Source of the DNA: Microvirga pakistanensis | Lineage (GTDB): Bacteria; Pseudomonadota; Alphaproteobacteria; Rhizobiales; Beijerinckiaceae | Length of the DNA: 64,000 nucleotides | Assembly: GCF_004458765.1 (NCBI RefSeq) | Contig: NZ_SPJX01000510.1 | Coordinates: 1 to 64,000 of the forward strand | Reading direction: 5' to 3' | In this document: positions 52,207 to 62,894 of the stretch, in pieces | How positions within the stretch are numbered: position 1 is the first letter of the stretch | How the letters are laid out: the number at the start of each line of letters is the position of its first letter | Program-made: the position numbers and the translations under genes | The notes under the pieces: model-generated | Told to the model about the DNA's origin: nothing | Database searches by the model: none | What the model saw: only the letters and a program-made list of their open reading frames with translations

Positions 52207-53862
52207 CTAGAAGAACAACCAGAGCTCGCCAGCAGGGCGTAGGCTTGCAGGCAAATCCGGGATGAGGACCTCCGTGGCGGAATTCTCCCGGGCCAGTACG
52301 CGAGAGGGGCGCTTGAGCTTGGTCACGGCGCCTTTCCCTGATGCGGCACTCGACCTGAGACTGCCGGAGGATCGCCTGCCCGCCTCTTCAGTTCCAGATT
52401 TTTGTAGCACGCTGGGGCGACGGGCCTGCGCAGCTGCTTCATCGGGCAACCTGCTCCGCGTCTGGTCTTGCGGCGGCAGAGCCGCCTGCCGGGACTGGCG
52501 CTGAGGCACGGCATCCTCTCTATCGGCGCCGCGATCTGGTTTCGCGCGCCCCGAGGATGGAGGGACAGGGGTGGTTCGGACAGGCAATGCAGCGGGCTTG
52601 AACTTTGCGCTGGCTCCCAAGTCTGCGATTTGTCGTTTTAGCGCATCCACCTCACGGAGTGCAGCAGCGGTCCTCTCCCTCTCCTGGCGAAGCCTACCCT
52701 GGGCTTCAGCAACACTTGCTGCCCTGATGGTCTGAGAGGCAAGCTCTCGCTGGGTGTCCACCAGCCTGCGTGTCAACGAAGCGCTGCTTTCTCTCTCTTG
52801 CTTGAGCTCATCCTGGATCTTGGCCTCTCTCGCCCGGAGAGCAGAGAGCTGGTCCTGCAGGGTACCCAACTGCTGGGATACGGCATCTGCTCGCGATTTC
52901 TCCTGAGCGACTGAGTTTATCAGTCGGCTGTTGTCAACTTGGCCTGTCCGGAGCGTGACAAGTTGCTCTTTCAGTGCCGCTATCTCGCGGGCAGCAAGGT
53001 CTGCCGCATCGTTTTCCCGCTCGAGATCTGCGCTCGATGCGCCTGTCACCGCGGGGCTTTCCATCAAGATCGCAAGTTGCTCCTGCGCTGCCCTCAATCT
53101 TATGGTCAGGTCAACCAATGCAGCTTTGGCCGCTTCCACCTCTCGGACACGCTCGTCCCTTTCGTCAGCGGCTCTTGTGACTTGTTCCGCCATTGCTGCA
53201 AGTTGCTTTCGCGCGTGGTCCAGATCCTGCGTGGCCGAGGCCGTTCGTTCCTTTTCCTGCTCCAAGGCCTGCTCCAGCGCTGATGCTCTAGCCTCCTTTT
53301 CCCTGAGAGCCGTGAGTTGCTCCTGTGCAGCGTGCAACTCCTGCAGTGCTGCTTCCGCACGAACTCTCTCCCGTTCGGCAGCATCGCCGGGCTCTCTTTC
53401 CTCGGCTCCATCGACGTCCGCATCGCCGGTATGAACGCCCGTCTCCAAGGAAACGCCCCTGCGCTCGCGGGCTATGGCCTGCAACGTCCTCTGCACTTCC
53501 GGATCTCGAATGCTGTCAACGATGGCAACGGCGAACGTTCCTGCCTCGACAGCGGCGGAGAGCATCTGTTGCGCTCCGGTCAAATCCCCCCGCTGCAGCA
53601 ACTCCCCAACATTGGCTGCGAGCTCGGTTCTCTCAGGGCCGGACACCATGAGCTTGAGAAGGGTGGCCCAGTCCTTCTGTGATGAACCATTGTGCCGAGA
53701 CGCTGCAGGGCTCTGTTCTGCCGGATCGGAGACCAGTTGTGCATGATATTCCCTCTGACCAGATCCAGTTTCGAACGGGCGGAACGCTGCTGTGCCGGCG
53801 GCGTCGGATGCGAATCCGTGCGAAGAGAATGCCAATGCACCCAACGCAATGGCGAATGGCAT
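52207..53862 (-). CDS. Exported coiled-coil protein of unknown function
   Basis: This is a 551-aa protein from ATG 53862, with a signal peptide MPFAIALGALAFSSHGFA. Residues ~60-170 are globular (DWATLLKLMVSGPERTELAA, then NVGELLQRGDLTGAQQMLSA). About 250 residues of heptad-like coiled coil follow (AAQEQLTALREKEARASALE and similar repeats of EQLxxLR). A basic Pro/Ser/Arg-rich tail ends PASLRPAGELWLFF. An in-frame ATG at 53946 or 54078 would lengthen the N-terminus but spoil the signal peptide. The role is unknown; an envelope or surface scaffold is an inference. Confidence 0.72.
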   Translation of the reverse strand: MPFAIALGALAFSSHGFASDAAGTAAFRPFETGSGQREYHAQLVSDPAEQSPAASRHNGSSQKDWATLLKLMVSGPERTELAANVGELLQRGDLTGAQQMLSAAVEAGTFAVAIVDSIRDPEVQRTLQAIARERRGVSLETGVHTGDADVDGAEEREPGDAAERERVRAEAALQELHAAQEQLTALREKEARASALEQALEQEKERTASATQDLDHARKQLAAMAEQVTRAADERDERVREVEAAKAALVDLTIRLRAAQEQLAILMESPAVTGASSADLERENDAADLAAREIAALKEQLVTLRTGQVDNSRLINSVAQEKSRADAVSQQLGTLQDQLSALRAREAKIQDELKQERESSASLTRRLVDTQRELASQTIRAASVAEAQGRLRQERERTAAALREVDALKRQIADLGASAKFKPAALPVRTTPVPPSSGRAKPDRGADREDAVPQRQSRQAALPPQDQTRSRLPDEAAAQARRPSVLQKSGTEEAGRRSSGSLRSSAASGKGAVTKLKRPSRVLARENSATEVLIPDLPASLRPAGELWLFF

Positions 53863-54255
53863 AGAAGCCCACCGTGCCCATAACGCCTTCGAATCCTGCT
53901 TGCTGTAGCCCGAGATACCTGGAAGCGAACTGCATTGTGGGATCATGGGAGTTCCCCAAGGGACTGTTGATAGGCGCAATGCCTGCGGAGTACCGAAATA
54001 GTTTGAGTGCCAAGACCGAGAAGCTGTCAGAGATGCTTGAAAAGACCCGACAACTTTGTCAGGGTTGTGCCTTGACACTCATTCCGGCCAGACCTTTCCG
54101 GATTAGCTCTTTATTTCTTTCAGCCCAAGCTTGAGGCCCCGTAGCCGAAAGCGATCTGGCACCGCGTCCTATGAGCGTCTCGGCGGCCTCAAGGATGAGA
54201 CGACGCAGATGTCTTCCTCCACCGCTATGTTCGGGAACAGGCCGGGCACCTTTCT

Positions 54256-55143
54256 TCAGGACGCGATCCGATCGAGTCCGTGAAAAACGGTCATGGAGTC
54301 ACGGCGGGCGATGCCGATGAGCGCGATGTCGAGGCGCCGGGCCCGCTCGACGGCAAGGGAGGTCGGCGCCGAGATCGCCACGAGGGTCCGTGCGCCGAAG
54401 GCGGCCGCCTTCTCCACCAGCTCGAAGGAACAGCGGCTCGTGACGAGGATGAAACCGCTGTCCGGCTCTGTGCCGGCCCGGCAGGCCGCGCCGATGAGCT
54501 TGTCGAGGGCATTGTGCCGGCCGACATCCTCGCGCACGCACCGGATCGTTCCGTCGAGATCGGCCCAGGCGGCCGCATGCACGGCTCGCGTGCGTTCGTT
54601 GAGCGCCTGCTCGCGATCGAGGCGCAGAAGAGCCGAGCGTATGGCCGACACCGCGACGACCGGCGCCCGCCCTTCCGGAGCGCGGGCCTGCGGCAAGGCC
54701 TTCAGATCGTCGATTCCGCATAATCCGCAGCCCGTTCGCCCCGACAGGGCGCGTTTGCGCGCGAGGTGCTCATGCAGCCTGTTCGGCTTCAGCTCGATCG
54801 CGAGCCGAAGGCCGTTCTCCTCGGGTTCGATGCGGATCCCGCGGATGTCCTCCGGCTCCCGGATGACGCCCTCGGTCAGGCTGAAGCCCACCGCGAAATC
54901 CTCCAGATCCGACGGCGTCGTCATCATGACGGCAAACGGGATGCCACCATAGACCAGGTTGACCGGCACCTCCGAGGGAATGGCTCTCGCGATGTCGAGC
55001 GGATCGCGTCCCTCGAAGGAGATCACGGTCGCCGGGATGTCCACCGCCGTGGAATGGCTCAGCTCGCCATCCGGAGCCTGCGGCCCGCTGCTCCTCGGCG
55101 CGACGATCAGCGTCTCGGACTTGGTGTGATCACCCGGCATCAT
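54256..55143 (-). CDS. fdhD: FdhD, formate dehydrogenase sulfurtransferase
   Basis: This 295-aa protein has [20 protein letters not shown], the sulfur-carrying CXXC in [13 protein letters not shown] and [20 protein letters not shown], all FdhD motifs. FdhD transfers sulfur from IscS to the molybdenum cofactor and is needed for active formate dehydrogenase. ATG 55143 follows GAGGAG. It diverges from selD, 191 bp away, and lies in the same island as fdoGHI and the sel genes. Confidence 0.93.
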   Translation of the reverse strand: MMPGDHTKSETLIVAPRSSGPQAPDGELSHSTAVDIPATVISFEGRDPLDIARAIPSEVPVNLVYGGIPFAVMMTTPSDLEDFAVGFSLTEGVIREPEDIRGIRIEPEENGLRLAIELKPNRLHEHLARKRALSGRTGCGLCGIDDLKALPQARAPEGRAPVVAVSAIRSALLRLDREQALNERTRAVHAAAWADLDGTIRCVREDVGRHNALDKLIGAACRAGTEPDSGFILVTSRCSFELVEKAAAFGARTLVAISAPTSLAVERARRLDIALIGIARRDSMTVFHGLDRIAS

Positions 55144-55334
55144 ACGCTCCTCTCCGGTCGATCCGCTCGAGCGCCTTCTTGGACGTGCGTCTTGGTCCTG
55201 CATTAGGGACATCTCGGCATCGGAATGCAAGTTCTTCACCCGAACGAGCCCGGCGGGGAGCCGCCGACTGGCGCCCTGGCATTTGCATAATCCGCGAAGC
55301 TCTGGAACCATCACCCGGAGAGCGGAGGATTCAG

Positions 55335-56381
55335 ATGGTCACGCAAGACGTTCGGCTCAGTCATTTGTCCCATGGCGGCGGTTGCGGCTGCAAGCTGGCG
55401 CCGGCCGTTCTCCAGCAGCTCCTTTCGGAGCAGCCGACGGCCGGACCGTTTCAAAACCTCCTCGTCGGCACCGAAACGGCGGATGACGCGGCCGTCTGGC
55501 AGTTGAACGACGAGACCTGCATCATCGCGACCACGGACTTCTTCATGCCGATGGTGGACGATCCGTTCGATTTCGGGCGCATCGCGGCCACCAACGCCAT
55601 TTCGGACGTCTATGCGATGGGCGGCCGTCCGATCATGGCGCTCGCGATCCTCGGCATGCCGCTGGGCAAGATTGCGCCTGCGACCATCCGCGAGATTCTC
55701 AAAGGAGGCGCGGCGATCTGCGCCGAGGCGGGAATCCCGGTGGCGGGCGGCCATTCCATCGACTGCCCCGAGCCGGTCTATGGCCTCGCGGTGATCGGAA
55801 CGGCGAAGCCCGGCGAGGTTCGCCGCAACAGCGGCGCGCGGGCAGGCGATGCGCTGATCCTGACGAAGGCGCTCGGCGTCGGCGTCTATTCGGCCGCCTT
55901 CAAGAAGGATGCCCTCTCGGCCGCCGCCTATGCGGAGATGATGGGCTCCGTCACCCTCCTGAACAGGATCGGCGCCGAACTGGCCCAGGATCCCGACGTG
56001 CATGCCATCACCGACGTGACCGGCTTCGGCATTCTCGGACACGGCCTCGAAATGGCGCGCGGGTCGGAACTGGCCCTGATCCTCGACCGCGCCCGCCTGC
56101 CCCTGTTCCGGGAGGCCGCGTCCCTGGCCCGGAGCGGCTACGTGACGGGGGCTTCGACCCGCAACTGGGACAGTTATGGAGACAGCGTGCGTCTGCCTGA
56201 GGGAATCGAGCTCTGGCAGAGACAGCTTCTCACCGATCCCCAGACCTCGGGCGGGCTCCTCGTGGCCTGCGCGCCGGATCGAGCGGAGCACATTCTCGGG
56301 CGCATCGTCGCGGCAGGATATCCGTCCGCCAGGATCGTCGGCCATGCGGAGGAGGGTCCCGCGCAGGTCAGGGTGATCTGA
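55335..56381 (+). CDS. selD: Selenide, water dikinase SelD
   Basis: This 348-aa enzyme makes selenophosphate from selenide and ATP. The active-site motif is [10 protein letters not shown] with Cys (not Sec) at the catalytic position. [48 protein letters not shown] and [17 protein letters not shown] are family motifs. GGAGG precedes ATG 55335. It diverges from fdhD and supplies selenium to selA for tRNA-Sec. Confidence 0.94.
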   Translation: MVTQDVRLSHLSHGGGCGCKLAPAVLQQLLSEQPTAGPFQNLLVGTETADDAAVWQLNDETCIIATTDFFMPMVDDPFDFGRIAATNAISDVYAMGGRPIMALAILGMPLGKIAPATIREILKGGAAICAEAGIPVAGGHSIDCPEPVYGLAVIGTAKPGEVRRNSGARAGDALILTKALGVGVYSAAFKKDALSAAAYAEMMGSVTLLNRIGAELAQDPDVHAITDVTGFGILGHGLEMARGSELALILDRARLPLFREAASLARSGYVTGASTRNWDSYGDSVRLPEGIELWQRQLLTDPQTSGGLLVACAPDRAEHILGRIVAAGYPSARIVGHAEEGPAQVRVI

Positions 56382-56449
56382 CGGTCGTTGGAACCCGCCG
56401 CGCCCCGCGACGTTGCTCCGAGAGCTTAGCTTAGGAGGAGCCGGATGCC

Positions 56450-56779
56450 ATGCGTGTTCCTATGATCCTTGCCGTCGCAGCCATCGGCCTGTCGACCCCC
56501 GGCTGGGCGCAAACGGCGGCACCGGGTCCCTGCCCGCAGGAGCCGGCGACCACCGCCGCCACGGCGCCCGACCCGAACAGCCAGGCCTCCGGCACCTCGC
56601 CGGGAACGGCGGGATCATCCGGCTGGACGGGCGGACTCGGCGGTTCCTATATCGGCACGGCTCCGAAAGGGCCGACGCCGGAATCGCCGTCGGATCATCC
56701 CAAAACCGCGAGCGGCGTCGATCCCATGAAAAGCGCGGCGGCAGCCGGCTCGTCGAGCAGCTGCACGCCGTCCCGGTGA
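56450..56779 (+). CDS. Small exported protein
   Basis: This 109-aa protein has a signal peptide (MRVPMILAVAAIGLSTPGWA) and a Pro/Ser/Thr/Gly-rich mature part containing SGWTGGLGGSYIGTAPKGPT and SDHPKTASGVDPMKS. AGGAGG lies upstream of the ATG. The GGSYIGTxPKGPTPxSPxDHP pattern recurs in periplasmic proteins of this order; the function is unknown. It converges with the selC/selB end. Confidence 0.72.
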   Translation: MRVPMILAVAAIGLSTPGWAQTAAPGPCPQEPATTAATAPDPNSQASGTSPGTAGSSGWTGGLGGSYIGTAPKGPTPESPSDHPKTASGVDPMKSAAAAGSSSSCTPSR

Positions 56780-56818
56780 CGGCGGCGCGGACCGACAGGG
56801 ACTTAGCCCGGCACAGGG

Positions 56819-58876
56819 CTAAGCCGGTGACGATGGCGGAAGAGAGTGGGAGTCGAACCCACCTAGGACCGGCTCGCGGCCCCACCCGGATTTGAAGTCC
56901 GGACGCCCCACCAGGGACGATTCTCCTCCATGATCCGCCTCGGCCGGCTGAATCGCGCGAAACAGATCCAGCCGATGCGGATTGATGCGACGAAGATCGC
57001 CGCGACGCAAGGTGACGCCGTGGCGATCGAAGAATTCGAGGATCTGGATCGCGACCTTCCGCCCGTTCTGCACCCGGTCGCGGAACTGCGCGGCCGTGAA
57101 CTGCCGGTCGGGAGCATGCTCGCCGAGATCCAGGACGATGCGCACCATCTCGGCCACGGTGTCGCGCAGGAAGAAATGATCGTGCGCCACCTCGTCGAGC
57201 TGCCCCAGACGGCCGAGCAGCTTGCACAGATGACGGATCTCGTCTTCGTCCACGCCGATGAGGCCGGCGATGTCGCGCACGCGCGGAGGACGGAAGCGCT
57301 CCTCGCCGCCCAGAAGCGGCCGGATTGCCTGCCACAGACGCTCCTCGTCGGCATCGAGGCGCACCTCATGCTCCGGAAGCCGGACCCATGACCCGTCGAC
57401 CTTGACCCGACCCGCATCGACGAGAGACTGCAGGGCGGCCCGGAAGGCCGGCGCCGGCAGGCGCGGCTCGCATTGGAGACGCAGGCGCTCCAAGCCCATG
57501 CCCTGGAGATCGGGGTTGTCCCTGTGGAACGAGTCGAGAGTGCCGATCAGGCCGGCCTCGAAGGCGTGCCAGCGCTCCTCGTCCAGCGCAAGAATCGCAC
57601 GACCGGCGGAGAGACGCACCAGACGAAGGTCCGCAGCCATGTCCATCGCGGCCGCAACAGGCATGGCCCTGTCGCGGGCGAAGGCCGAGAGGTCGAAGTA
57701 ATGCGGGCGCGCGCCGGCGAGGCGTTTCATGGCAGCGGCGGGATCGGCCTGCGCCAGGGCCGCGATCTGTGCGCGGCGCTCGTCCCCGCGCCTGTGGCGC
57801 GCGGGCGCGCGCAGATCGATGAAGAAGCCGCCGCCGATGGTCCGCTGGGCGGACGTGTCCCGCAGGACGAATGGATCGTGGGCCGCCGCCGCGATGGGAT
57901 TGTCGAGGACGAGTTGGACCATCTTTCTCTCGCCGGGCTGGATGGGATCGTCTTCGAGCAGAACGATCCGCCCCCCGACCTCCGCTGCCGCATGATGCAG
58001 GCGCACGGGAAACCACTGGCCGACCGGCTTCTTCTCGCCGGAGAGGATGCGCAGGCTCGCATCGATCCGGTCGGTTGGCGCGTGAAGCCCGGGATCCAGC
58101 ACCATGTCGCCGCGGACGACGCTGTCCTTGGAGACCCCCTCGCCCGCGAGATTGAGCGCGCAGCGCTCCCCCGCGACGCCGCGCTCCGCGGCGCGGTTCT
58201 GGGCGTGGATCGACCGCACCCTGGCCGAACGCCCCGACGGACTGACGACCACCTGATCGCCGACGGAAACGGTGCCGGACAAAACGGTTCCCGTCACCAC
58301 GGTGCCGGCGCCGGACAGGACGAAGCTGCGGTCGACCGACAGGCGGAAAGGCCCGGCGGCATCCTGCTCCCGCTGGGCGGAAGCCGCCGCCCGCAAGTGC
58401 TGCTTGAGGTCGTCGATCCCCTCCCCGGTGACGGACGAGACGGGAATGATCGGACACGCCGCCAAGGTCGTGCCCGCCAGAACATCACGGATCTGCGCCG
58501 ATGCTTGCGCCCGGCGCTCCTTGTCCGCGAGATCGGCCTTGCTGAGAACCACGACGCCCTGATCGATCCCGAGAATGTCGATGATCGCCAGATGCTCGAG
58601 GGTCTGCGGCTTCACGGCGTCGTCGGCCGCCACCACGAGCATGACGAAGTCGACGCCGCTGGCGCCGGCGACCATCGTGTGAACGAACCGCTCGTGACCG
58701 GGCACATCGACGAAGCCGATCACGTCGCCGTTGTCCTGGGGCCAGTAGGCGAAGCCGAGATCGATGGTGATGCCGCGCGCCTTCTCCTCCTTGAGGCGAT
58801 CCGCGTCGATGCCGGTCAGCGCTTTGACGAGGGCCGTCTTGCCATGGTCGATATGACCGGCCGTGCCGACGATCAT
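56819..58876 (-). CDS. selB: Selenocysteine-specific elongation factor SelB
   Basis: This 685-aa GTPase has G1 [18 protein letters not shown]3 DVPGHERF and G4 LSKADLA. EF-Tu-like domains II-III follow, then C-terminal winged helices that bind the SECIS element ([20 protein letters not shown] and [20 protein letters not shown]). It delivers Sec-tRNA-Sec to UGA codons. The ATG overlaps the selA stop (TGATG). The last ~35 codons read through the entire selC gene ([18 protein letters not shown] and on) to a stop at 56819, beyond the end of selC. Confidence 0.94.
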   Translation of the reverse strand: MIVGTAGHIDHGKTALVKALTGIDADRLKEEKARGITIDLGFAYWPQDNGDVIGFVDVPGHERFVHTMVAGASGVDFVMLVVAADDAVKPQTLEHLAIIDILGIDQGVVVLSKADLADKERRAQASAQIRDVLAGTTLAACPIIPVSSVTGEGIDDLKQHLRAAASAQREQDAAGPFRLSVDRSFVLSGAGTVVTGTVLSGTVSVGDQVVVSPSGRSARVRSIHAQNRAAERGVAGERCALNLAGEGVSKDSVVRGDMVLDPGLHAPTDRIDASLRILSGEKKPVGQWFPVRLHHAAAEVGGRIVLLEDDPIQPGERKMVQLVLDNPIAAAAHDPFVLRDTSAQRTIGGGFFIDLRAPARHRRGDERRAQIAALAQADPAAAMKRLAGARPHYFDLSAFARDRAMPVAAAMDMAADLRLVRLSAGRAILALDEERWHAFEAGLIGTLDSFHRDNPDLQGMGLERLRLQCEPRLPAPAFRAALQSLVDAGRVKVDGSWVRLPEHEVRLDADEERLWQAIRPLLGGEERFRPPRVRDIAGLIGVDEDEIRHLCKLLGRLGQLDEVAHDHFFLRDTVAEMVRIVLDLGEHAPDRQFTAAQFRDRVQNGRKVAIQILEFFDRHGVTLRRGDLRRINPHRLDLFRAIQPAEADHGGESSLVGRPDFKSGWGREPVLGGFDSHSLPPSSPA
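56834..56929 (-). tRNA. selC: tRNA-Sec (selenocysteine), anticodon TCA
   Basis: This 96-nt gene on the minus strand starts GGAGGAGAATCGTC and ends TCTCTTCCGCCA, with CCA encoded. The acceptor stem has 8 bp (GGAGGAGA with TCTCTTCC, one G-U). The anticodon stem-loop GTCCGGACTTCAAATCCGG carries TCA. A long variable arm and GGTTCGACTCCC T-loop follow. The 8-bp acceptor, long extra arm and overall likeness to E. coli selC make this firm. It lies wholly within the 3' end of the selB reading frame on the same strand. Confidence 0.95.
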
Positions 58877-60276
58877 CAGCTCCCCCCGTACCGGAGAGAC
58901 AGCAGCGTCTGCCGGAAGCAGGCCTCGTCGTCCAGGCACCGGAGATCGAAGACGAGCGCGCCCTCGGCCACGCGGCCGATCACGGGTTGCGGCAGACGCC
59001 GGAAGGCAGCGCTCAGTTCCTCGACCGCCCGCCCTCCTCCTTCGGGTTTCAGGGAGAGCCCGAAGCTTGCAATCGTATCGAGCGGAAGCGCTCCCGAGCC
59101 GATCTGGCTGCGGCATGGCACGACGTCGGCCACGACATCGCCTCCCAGGGCATCCGCCAGCACCGGCAGAAGATGCTCCGCCTGCTGCCGGATCTCCTCC
59201 GCGGGCCGCGCCAGGAAGCGCATGGTGGGAAGGCGGTGCGCGAGCCGGTCGGGATCGCGGTAGAGCTTCAGGGTCGCCTCGCAGGCGGCGAGCCGCACCT
59301 TGTCCACGCGCAGAGCACGCTTCATGGGATTGCGGTTGATGGCGGCGATGAGATCCTTGCGTCCGACGATGAAGCCCGCCTGCGGTCCGCCGAGGAGCTT
59401 GTCTCCGGAGAAGGTGACGAGATCCGCCCCCTCCTCCACCGCCTCGCGGACGGTCGGCTCCTTGCGCAATCCGAAGCGCGAGAGATCGACGAGCGTTCCC
59501 GAACCGAGATCGTTGACCAGAGGCACGTTGTGACGATGCGCGATCGCCGCGAGATCGCGGGCGCCGACCTCCGCCGTGAAACCTTCGATGCGATAATTCG
59601 ACGTGTGGACCTTCAGGATCAGCCCGGTCTCGGGGCACAGCGCATCGGCGTAGTCGCGCGCATGGGTGCGGTTCGTGGTGCCGATCTCGCGCAGGCGCGC
59701 TCCGGCTCTCGCCATGATCTCCGGCATGCGGAACGCGCCGCCGATCTCGATCAGCTCTCCCCTGGAGACGATGGCCTCCTTGTCCTGGGAGAGCGTGTTG
59801 AGGACGAGGAGCACCGCAGCCGCATTGTTGTTGACGAGGGTCGCGTCCTCCGCGCCCGTCAGCTCGCAGACGAGGGCTCTGACGTGGTCGTCGCGCTCGC
59901 CGCGCTTCCCGCCGGCAAGATCGAATTCCAGAGATACGGCCTGCCGCATGGCGTCCGTTGCGGCCGCGATCGCCTCCTCCGCGAGGATCGCGCGCCCGAG
60001 ATTGGTGTGGAGCACGGTGCCGGTCAGATTGAAGAGCGGCCTCAGCCGCGGGCCCGCGCGCGCGGCGAGACGGGACAGCACGGAGGCCGTGATCATCGCT
60101 TCGTCGATGCCGACACCCGATCGCGCCTCCTCGCGCACGGCGGCAAGAGTCTCGCGGACAGCCTGCGTTGTTTCCGCACGACCGTATCGTTCCACCAGAA
60201 CCAGGATATCCGGGTGGCGCAAGAACCGATCGACGGACGGAAGATGGCGCAGGGGCGACACAGCCGCTTCGGCCAT
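58876..60276 (-). CDS. selA: L-seryl-tRNA(Sec) selenium transferase SelA
   Basis: This 466-aa PLP enzyme converts Ser-tRNA-Sec to Sec-tRNA-Sec with selenophosphate. Motifs include [35 protein letters not shown] and the PLP-lysine region [23 protein letters not shown] 60276 lies 3 nt after the fdhE stop; the frame runs further upstream only as a shadow of fdhE. It is coupled to selB by the TGATG overlap. Confidence 0.94.
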   Translation of the reverse strand: MAEAAVSPLRHLPSVDRFLRHPDILVLVERYGRAETTQAVRETLAAVREEARSGVGIDEAMITASVLSRLAARAGPRLRPLFNLTGTVLHTNLGRAILAEEAIAAATDAMRQAVSLEFDLAGGKRGERDDHVRALVCELTGAEDATLVNNNAAAVLLVLNTLSQDKEAIVSRGELIEIGGAFRMPEIMARAGARLREIGTTNRTHARDYADALCPETGLILKVHTSNYRIEGFTAEVGARDLAAIAHRHNVPLVNDLGSGTLVDLSRFGLRKEPTVREAVEEGADLVTFSGDKLLGGPQAGFIVGRKDLIAAINRNPMKRALRVDKVRLAACEATLKLYRDPDRLAHRLPTMRFLARPAEEIRQQAEHLLPVLADALGGDVVADVVPCRSQIGSGALPLDTIASFGLSLKPEGGGRAVEELSAAFRRLPQPVIGRVAEGALVFDLRCLDDEACFRQTLLSLRYGGS

Positions 60277-60278
60277 GC

Positions 60279-61196
60279 TCAAACCCCGAGCAGGAAGGGA
60301 TTGAAGCTGCCGCGCCGGTACGCTCCATTCTGGAGCAGAAGGTCGAGCCCGAGGCTGGCGATATCGTCCGCGACCGGATCGAGGGCCGGATCCTTCTGCT
60401 GGTAGAGGATTTTGACGTAGCCCCGGCAGTTCTCGCAGCATTCCGCCTTGATCGTTCCCGGACCGCCCTCGACCTCCTGGTAGCCGATCCCTTTTCCCGA
60501 GCTGCACAGGATGCATTTCACGCGCACCACGTTCCACAGCGTGCCGCACAGGGAGCAGGAGCAGTACCGCGTGCCCTCGGCCTCCATCCACCCGACCACG
60601 ACGGACGAGACCGGAGGACCGCCGCAGCAGGGGCATGCGCCGTCGCCGATCCGGGTGAGCTTGTCCTTGTCGAGTCTGCCTGCCAGCCGGGCGAAATGAA
60701 CCTGCAATCCCGCGGCCACGTAAACATGCTCGGCAATGGCATCGGCCGGGATCGCATCCGAGAGGACGTCACGCACCATGCCGCGCATCTGCTCCGGCGA
60801 GGCCGCCTTCACGCGCTCGAGGGCCGCCTGCGCTTGCGCCGGCTTTTCGAGAGCCGCTACCGCATCGAACATTCGGCTCAGGGTTTCGCTCACCGGATCG
60901 TCCAGCTCGATCCGGTTCCGGTCGAGAGGCGGCATGCCGAAGTCGCGGGCGCGGTCGAGCGCATCCGGCGGCGGAATTTCGGGCTCGGGCAGACCGTCCT
61001 GAATGCTGGTCTGCGCCGCCGCGATGCCTGCGACGAGCCGCAGGTAGGGAGCAAGGTCGCTCGTCTGCGCCAGAAACTCGAGCCGCGCGCGGCGGGCCTC
61101 GAAGAGCCTGCGGGGATCCGGCAGCCGGACGAACGCCGGCGCCGGAACACGGCCGATGGACGCTAGGTTGGGTTCGACGGAACCTGAATGTGTCAT
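60279..61196 (-). CDS. fdhE: Formate dehydrogenase accessory protein FdhE
   Basis: This 305-aa protein carries two rubredoxin-like iron sites built from Cys pairs: [25 protein letters not shown] and [10 protein letters not shown]. FdhE binds the catalytic subunit during assembly of respiratory formate dehydrogenases. It lies between fdoI and selA on the same strand. The unusual number of cysteines in the C-terminal half is typical of the family. Confidence 0.92.
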   Translation of the reverse strand: MTHSGSVEPNLASIGRVPAPAFVRLPDPRRLFEARRARLEFLAQTSDLAPYLRLVAGIAAAQTSIQDGLPEPEIPPPDALDRARDFGMPPLDRNRIELDDPVSETLSRMFDAVAALEKPAQAQAALERVKAASPEQMRGMVRDVLSDAIPADAIAEHVYVAAGLQVHFARLAGRLDKDKLTRIGDGACPCCGGPPVSSVVVGWMEAEGTRYCSCSLCGTLWNVVRVKCILCSSGKGIGYQEVEGGPGTIKAECCENCRGYVKILYQQKDPALDPVADDIASLGLDLLLQNGAYRRGSFNPFLLGV

Positions 61197-61237
61197 GCAA
61201 CCTCACGAACCGCACGGGTCACGTGTGATGGAGCGCC

Positions 61238-61933
61238 CTATTCCGCGGGCGCTGCCGGCTTCTTGATTCTATGGCGCTCCGCCAGGTCCTTCAACCAGAG
61301 GCGATGATGCCTCCAGGCCCAGCCCCCCGTGACCGAGCCGTGCGTCATAGCGCGCAGCGTGCCCCGCGACCAGATCACCGCATAGACATGGGCGATCCAG
61401 ATGCAGATGAGCGCGACGGCCGCCAGCGAATGAACGAGCACCGCGACGCGCTTCTGCGGGATGGTGGTCCAGTCGTAGAAGTACTGATCCCAGATCACGA
61501 GTCCCGTGACGATGAGTGCGATGATCAGGAGCGACATGCACCAGAAATTGAACTTCTGGATTGGGTTGTAGCGCCCGGCTTCGGGCACGTTCGCCTCGTC
61601 TCCCTTGATCATGTCGCCGGCATGCGCGAGCCATTCCCGATCGGCTTTCTCCGGCAGGTTGGCGCGCCAGAAGCGGATGAACAGGCCCGCGAAGCTGAAG
61701 AACAGAAGAACACCGATCCAGGGATGGAACGCCCGCGCCTCCTGCCCGCCCCCGAACAATCCCGTGAGGAAGAACAGGGACGGATGGAAGAAGGCGAGCC
61801 CCGACAGGGCCAGAAGTATGAGCGAGATGGCGGTGATCCAGTGGTTGATCCGCGCGCCCAGATTGTACCGGCCGACGACGACCGGCTTGCCCGGATGAAT
61901 GGCATCTTCCTTCGCGATGCTCGTCGTTGCCAT
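61238..61933 (-). CDS. fdoI: Formate dehydrogenase gamma subunit, cytochrome b556
   Basis: This 231-aa membrane protein has four TM helices. It has INHWITAISLILLALSGLAF with a heme-ligand His and VAVLVHSLAAVALICIWIAH with further histidines; the family binds two b hemes and reduces quinone. Its start overlaps the fdoH stop (TGATG). It anchors the periplasmic FdoGH dimer. Confidence 0.92.
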   Translation of the reverse strand: MATTSIAKEDAIHPGKPVVVGRYNLGARINHWITAISLILLALSGLAFFHPSLFFLTGLFGGGQEARAFHPWIGVLLFFSFAGLFIRFWRANLPEKADREWLAHAGDMIKGDEANVPEAGRYNPIQKFNFWCMSLLIIALIVTGLVIWDQYFYDWTTIPQKRVAVLVHSLAAVALICIWIAHVYAVIWSRGTLRAMTHGSVTGGWAWRHHRLWLKDLAERHRIKKPAAPAE

Positions 61934-62883
61934 CAGGTCTTCTCCTTCACCAGCTCCTCGGCCTTCTCCTCATCCTCCCGCGTGACGCGGTTGGGGCTGA
62001 CGAACGCCGAGTGAAGAACGCCGGCCGCCGCCGCCAGACCCATGGCGGCGAAGCCGATATACTTGGTCATGCCCTTCCAGGCATTCACGACGGGGCTGAC
62101 CTTCGGGTCCTTCGGCAGTCCCGAATAGATCTCGGGCTGGTCGTTGTGGTGGAGAACATACATCACGTGCGTGCCGCCTACGCCCGGCGGATCGTAGAGG
62201 CCGGCGTTCTCGTAGCCGCGGGACTTGAGATCCTCGATCCGGCTATCGGCCAGCTTCTTCATGTCCTCCTTGGTCCCGAAGGTGATCGCATGAGTCGGGC
62301 AGGCCTTGGCGCAGGCCGGTCCCTGCCCCACGGCGACACGGTCGGAGCAGAGGGTGCATTTATAGGCCGTGTGGTCGACCTTCGAGATACGCGGGATGTT
62401 GAAGGGACATCCCTTGATGCAATAGCCGCAGCCGATGCAGTTCTCGTGGACAAAATCCACGATGCCGTTCGAGTACTGAACGATCGCTCCGGGCGCCGGG
62501 CAGGCCTTCAGGCAGCCCGGGTCCTCGCAGTGCATGCAGCCGTCCTTGCGGATCAGCCACTCGAGATTGCCCGTCTGCGGATTGTCCCATTCGGTGAACC
62601 GCATCAGGGTGAACATGTCGGGTGTCAGATCGTGCGGGTTCTCGTAGATGCCCGTATTGGCCTCGAGAGCCGGCTTGGTGTCGTTCCACTCCACGCAGGC
62701 GGACTGACAGGCCTTGCAGCCGATGCATTTCGACACGTCAATGAGCTTCGCCACCGGCTCCAGCTGCCTTGCGGGTGGCGGCACCGTCGAGGCGGAGCGG
62801 CGTACGAGATCCCGCTCCGTCAGGTTCGCGGCCGTGGCGGCGACCGGCGGGTTGCTGGTTGCGGTATGGGGACTTGGTTCCAT
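61933..62883 (-). CDS. fdoH: Formate dehydrogenase beta subunit, iron-sulfur protein
   Basis: This 316-aa protein carries four [4Fe-4S] clusters: [50 protein letters not shown] and [23 protein letters not shown]-terminal TM helix follows ([20 protein letters not shown]). It relays electrons from FdoG to the cytochrome b subunit. It starts 11 bp after fdoG. Confidence 0.94.
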   Translation of the reverse strand: MEPSPHTATSNPPVAATAANLTERDLVRRSASTVPPPARQLEPVAKLIDVSKCIGCKACQSACVEWNDTKPALEANTGIYENPHDLTPDMFTLMRFTEWDNPQTGNLEWLIRKDGCMHCEDPGCLKACPAPGAIVQYSNGIVDFVHENCIGCGYCIKGCPFNIPRISKVDHTAYKCTLCSDRVAVGQGPACAKACPTHAITFGTKEDMKKLADSRIEDLKSRGYENAGLYDPPGVGGTHVMYVLHHNDQPEIYSGLPKDPKVSPVVNAWKGMTKYIGFAAMGLAAAAGVLHSAFVSPNRVTREDEEKAEELVKEKT

Positions 62884-62894
62884 TCCACTTCTCC

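Noticed and set aside
55335-56381. SelD as a selenoprotein
   Set aside because: The catalytic position in GGGCGCK is a Cys codon and there is no in-frame TGA.
57473-59263. Long plus-strand open frame of about 596 codons
   Set aside because: It is antisense to selB and selA, is rich in Arg/His/Asp as expected of a high-GC shadow, and has no family features.
58987-60405. Plus-strand open frame of about 472 codons
   Set aside because: It is antisense to selA, whose motifs and codon use are clear.
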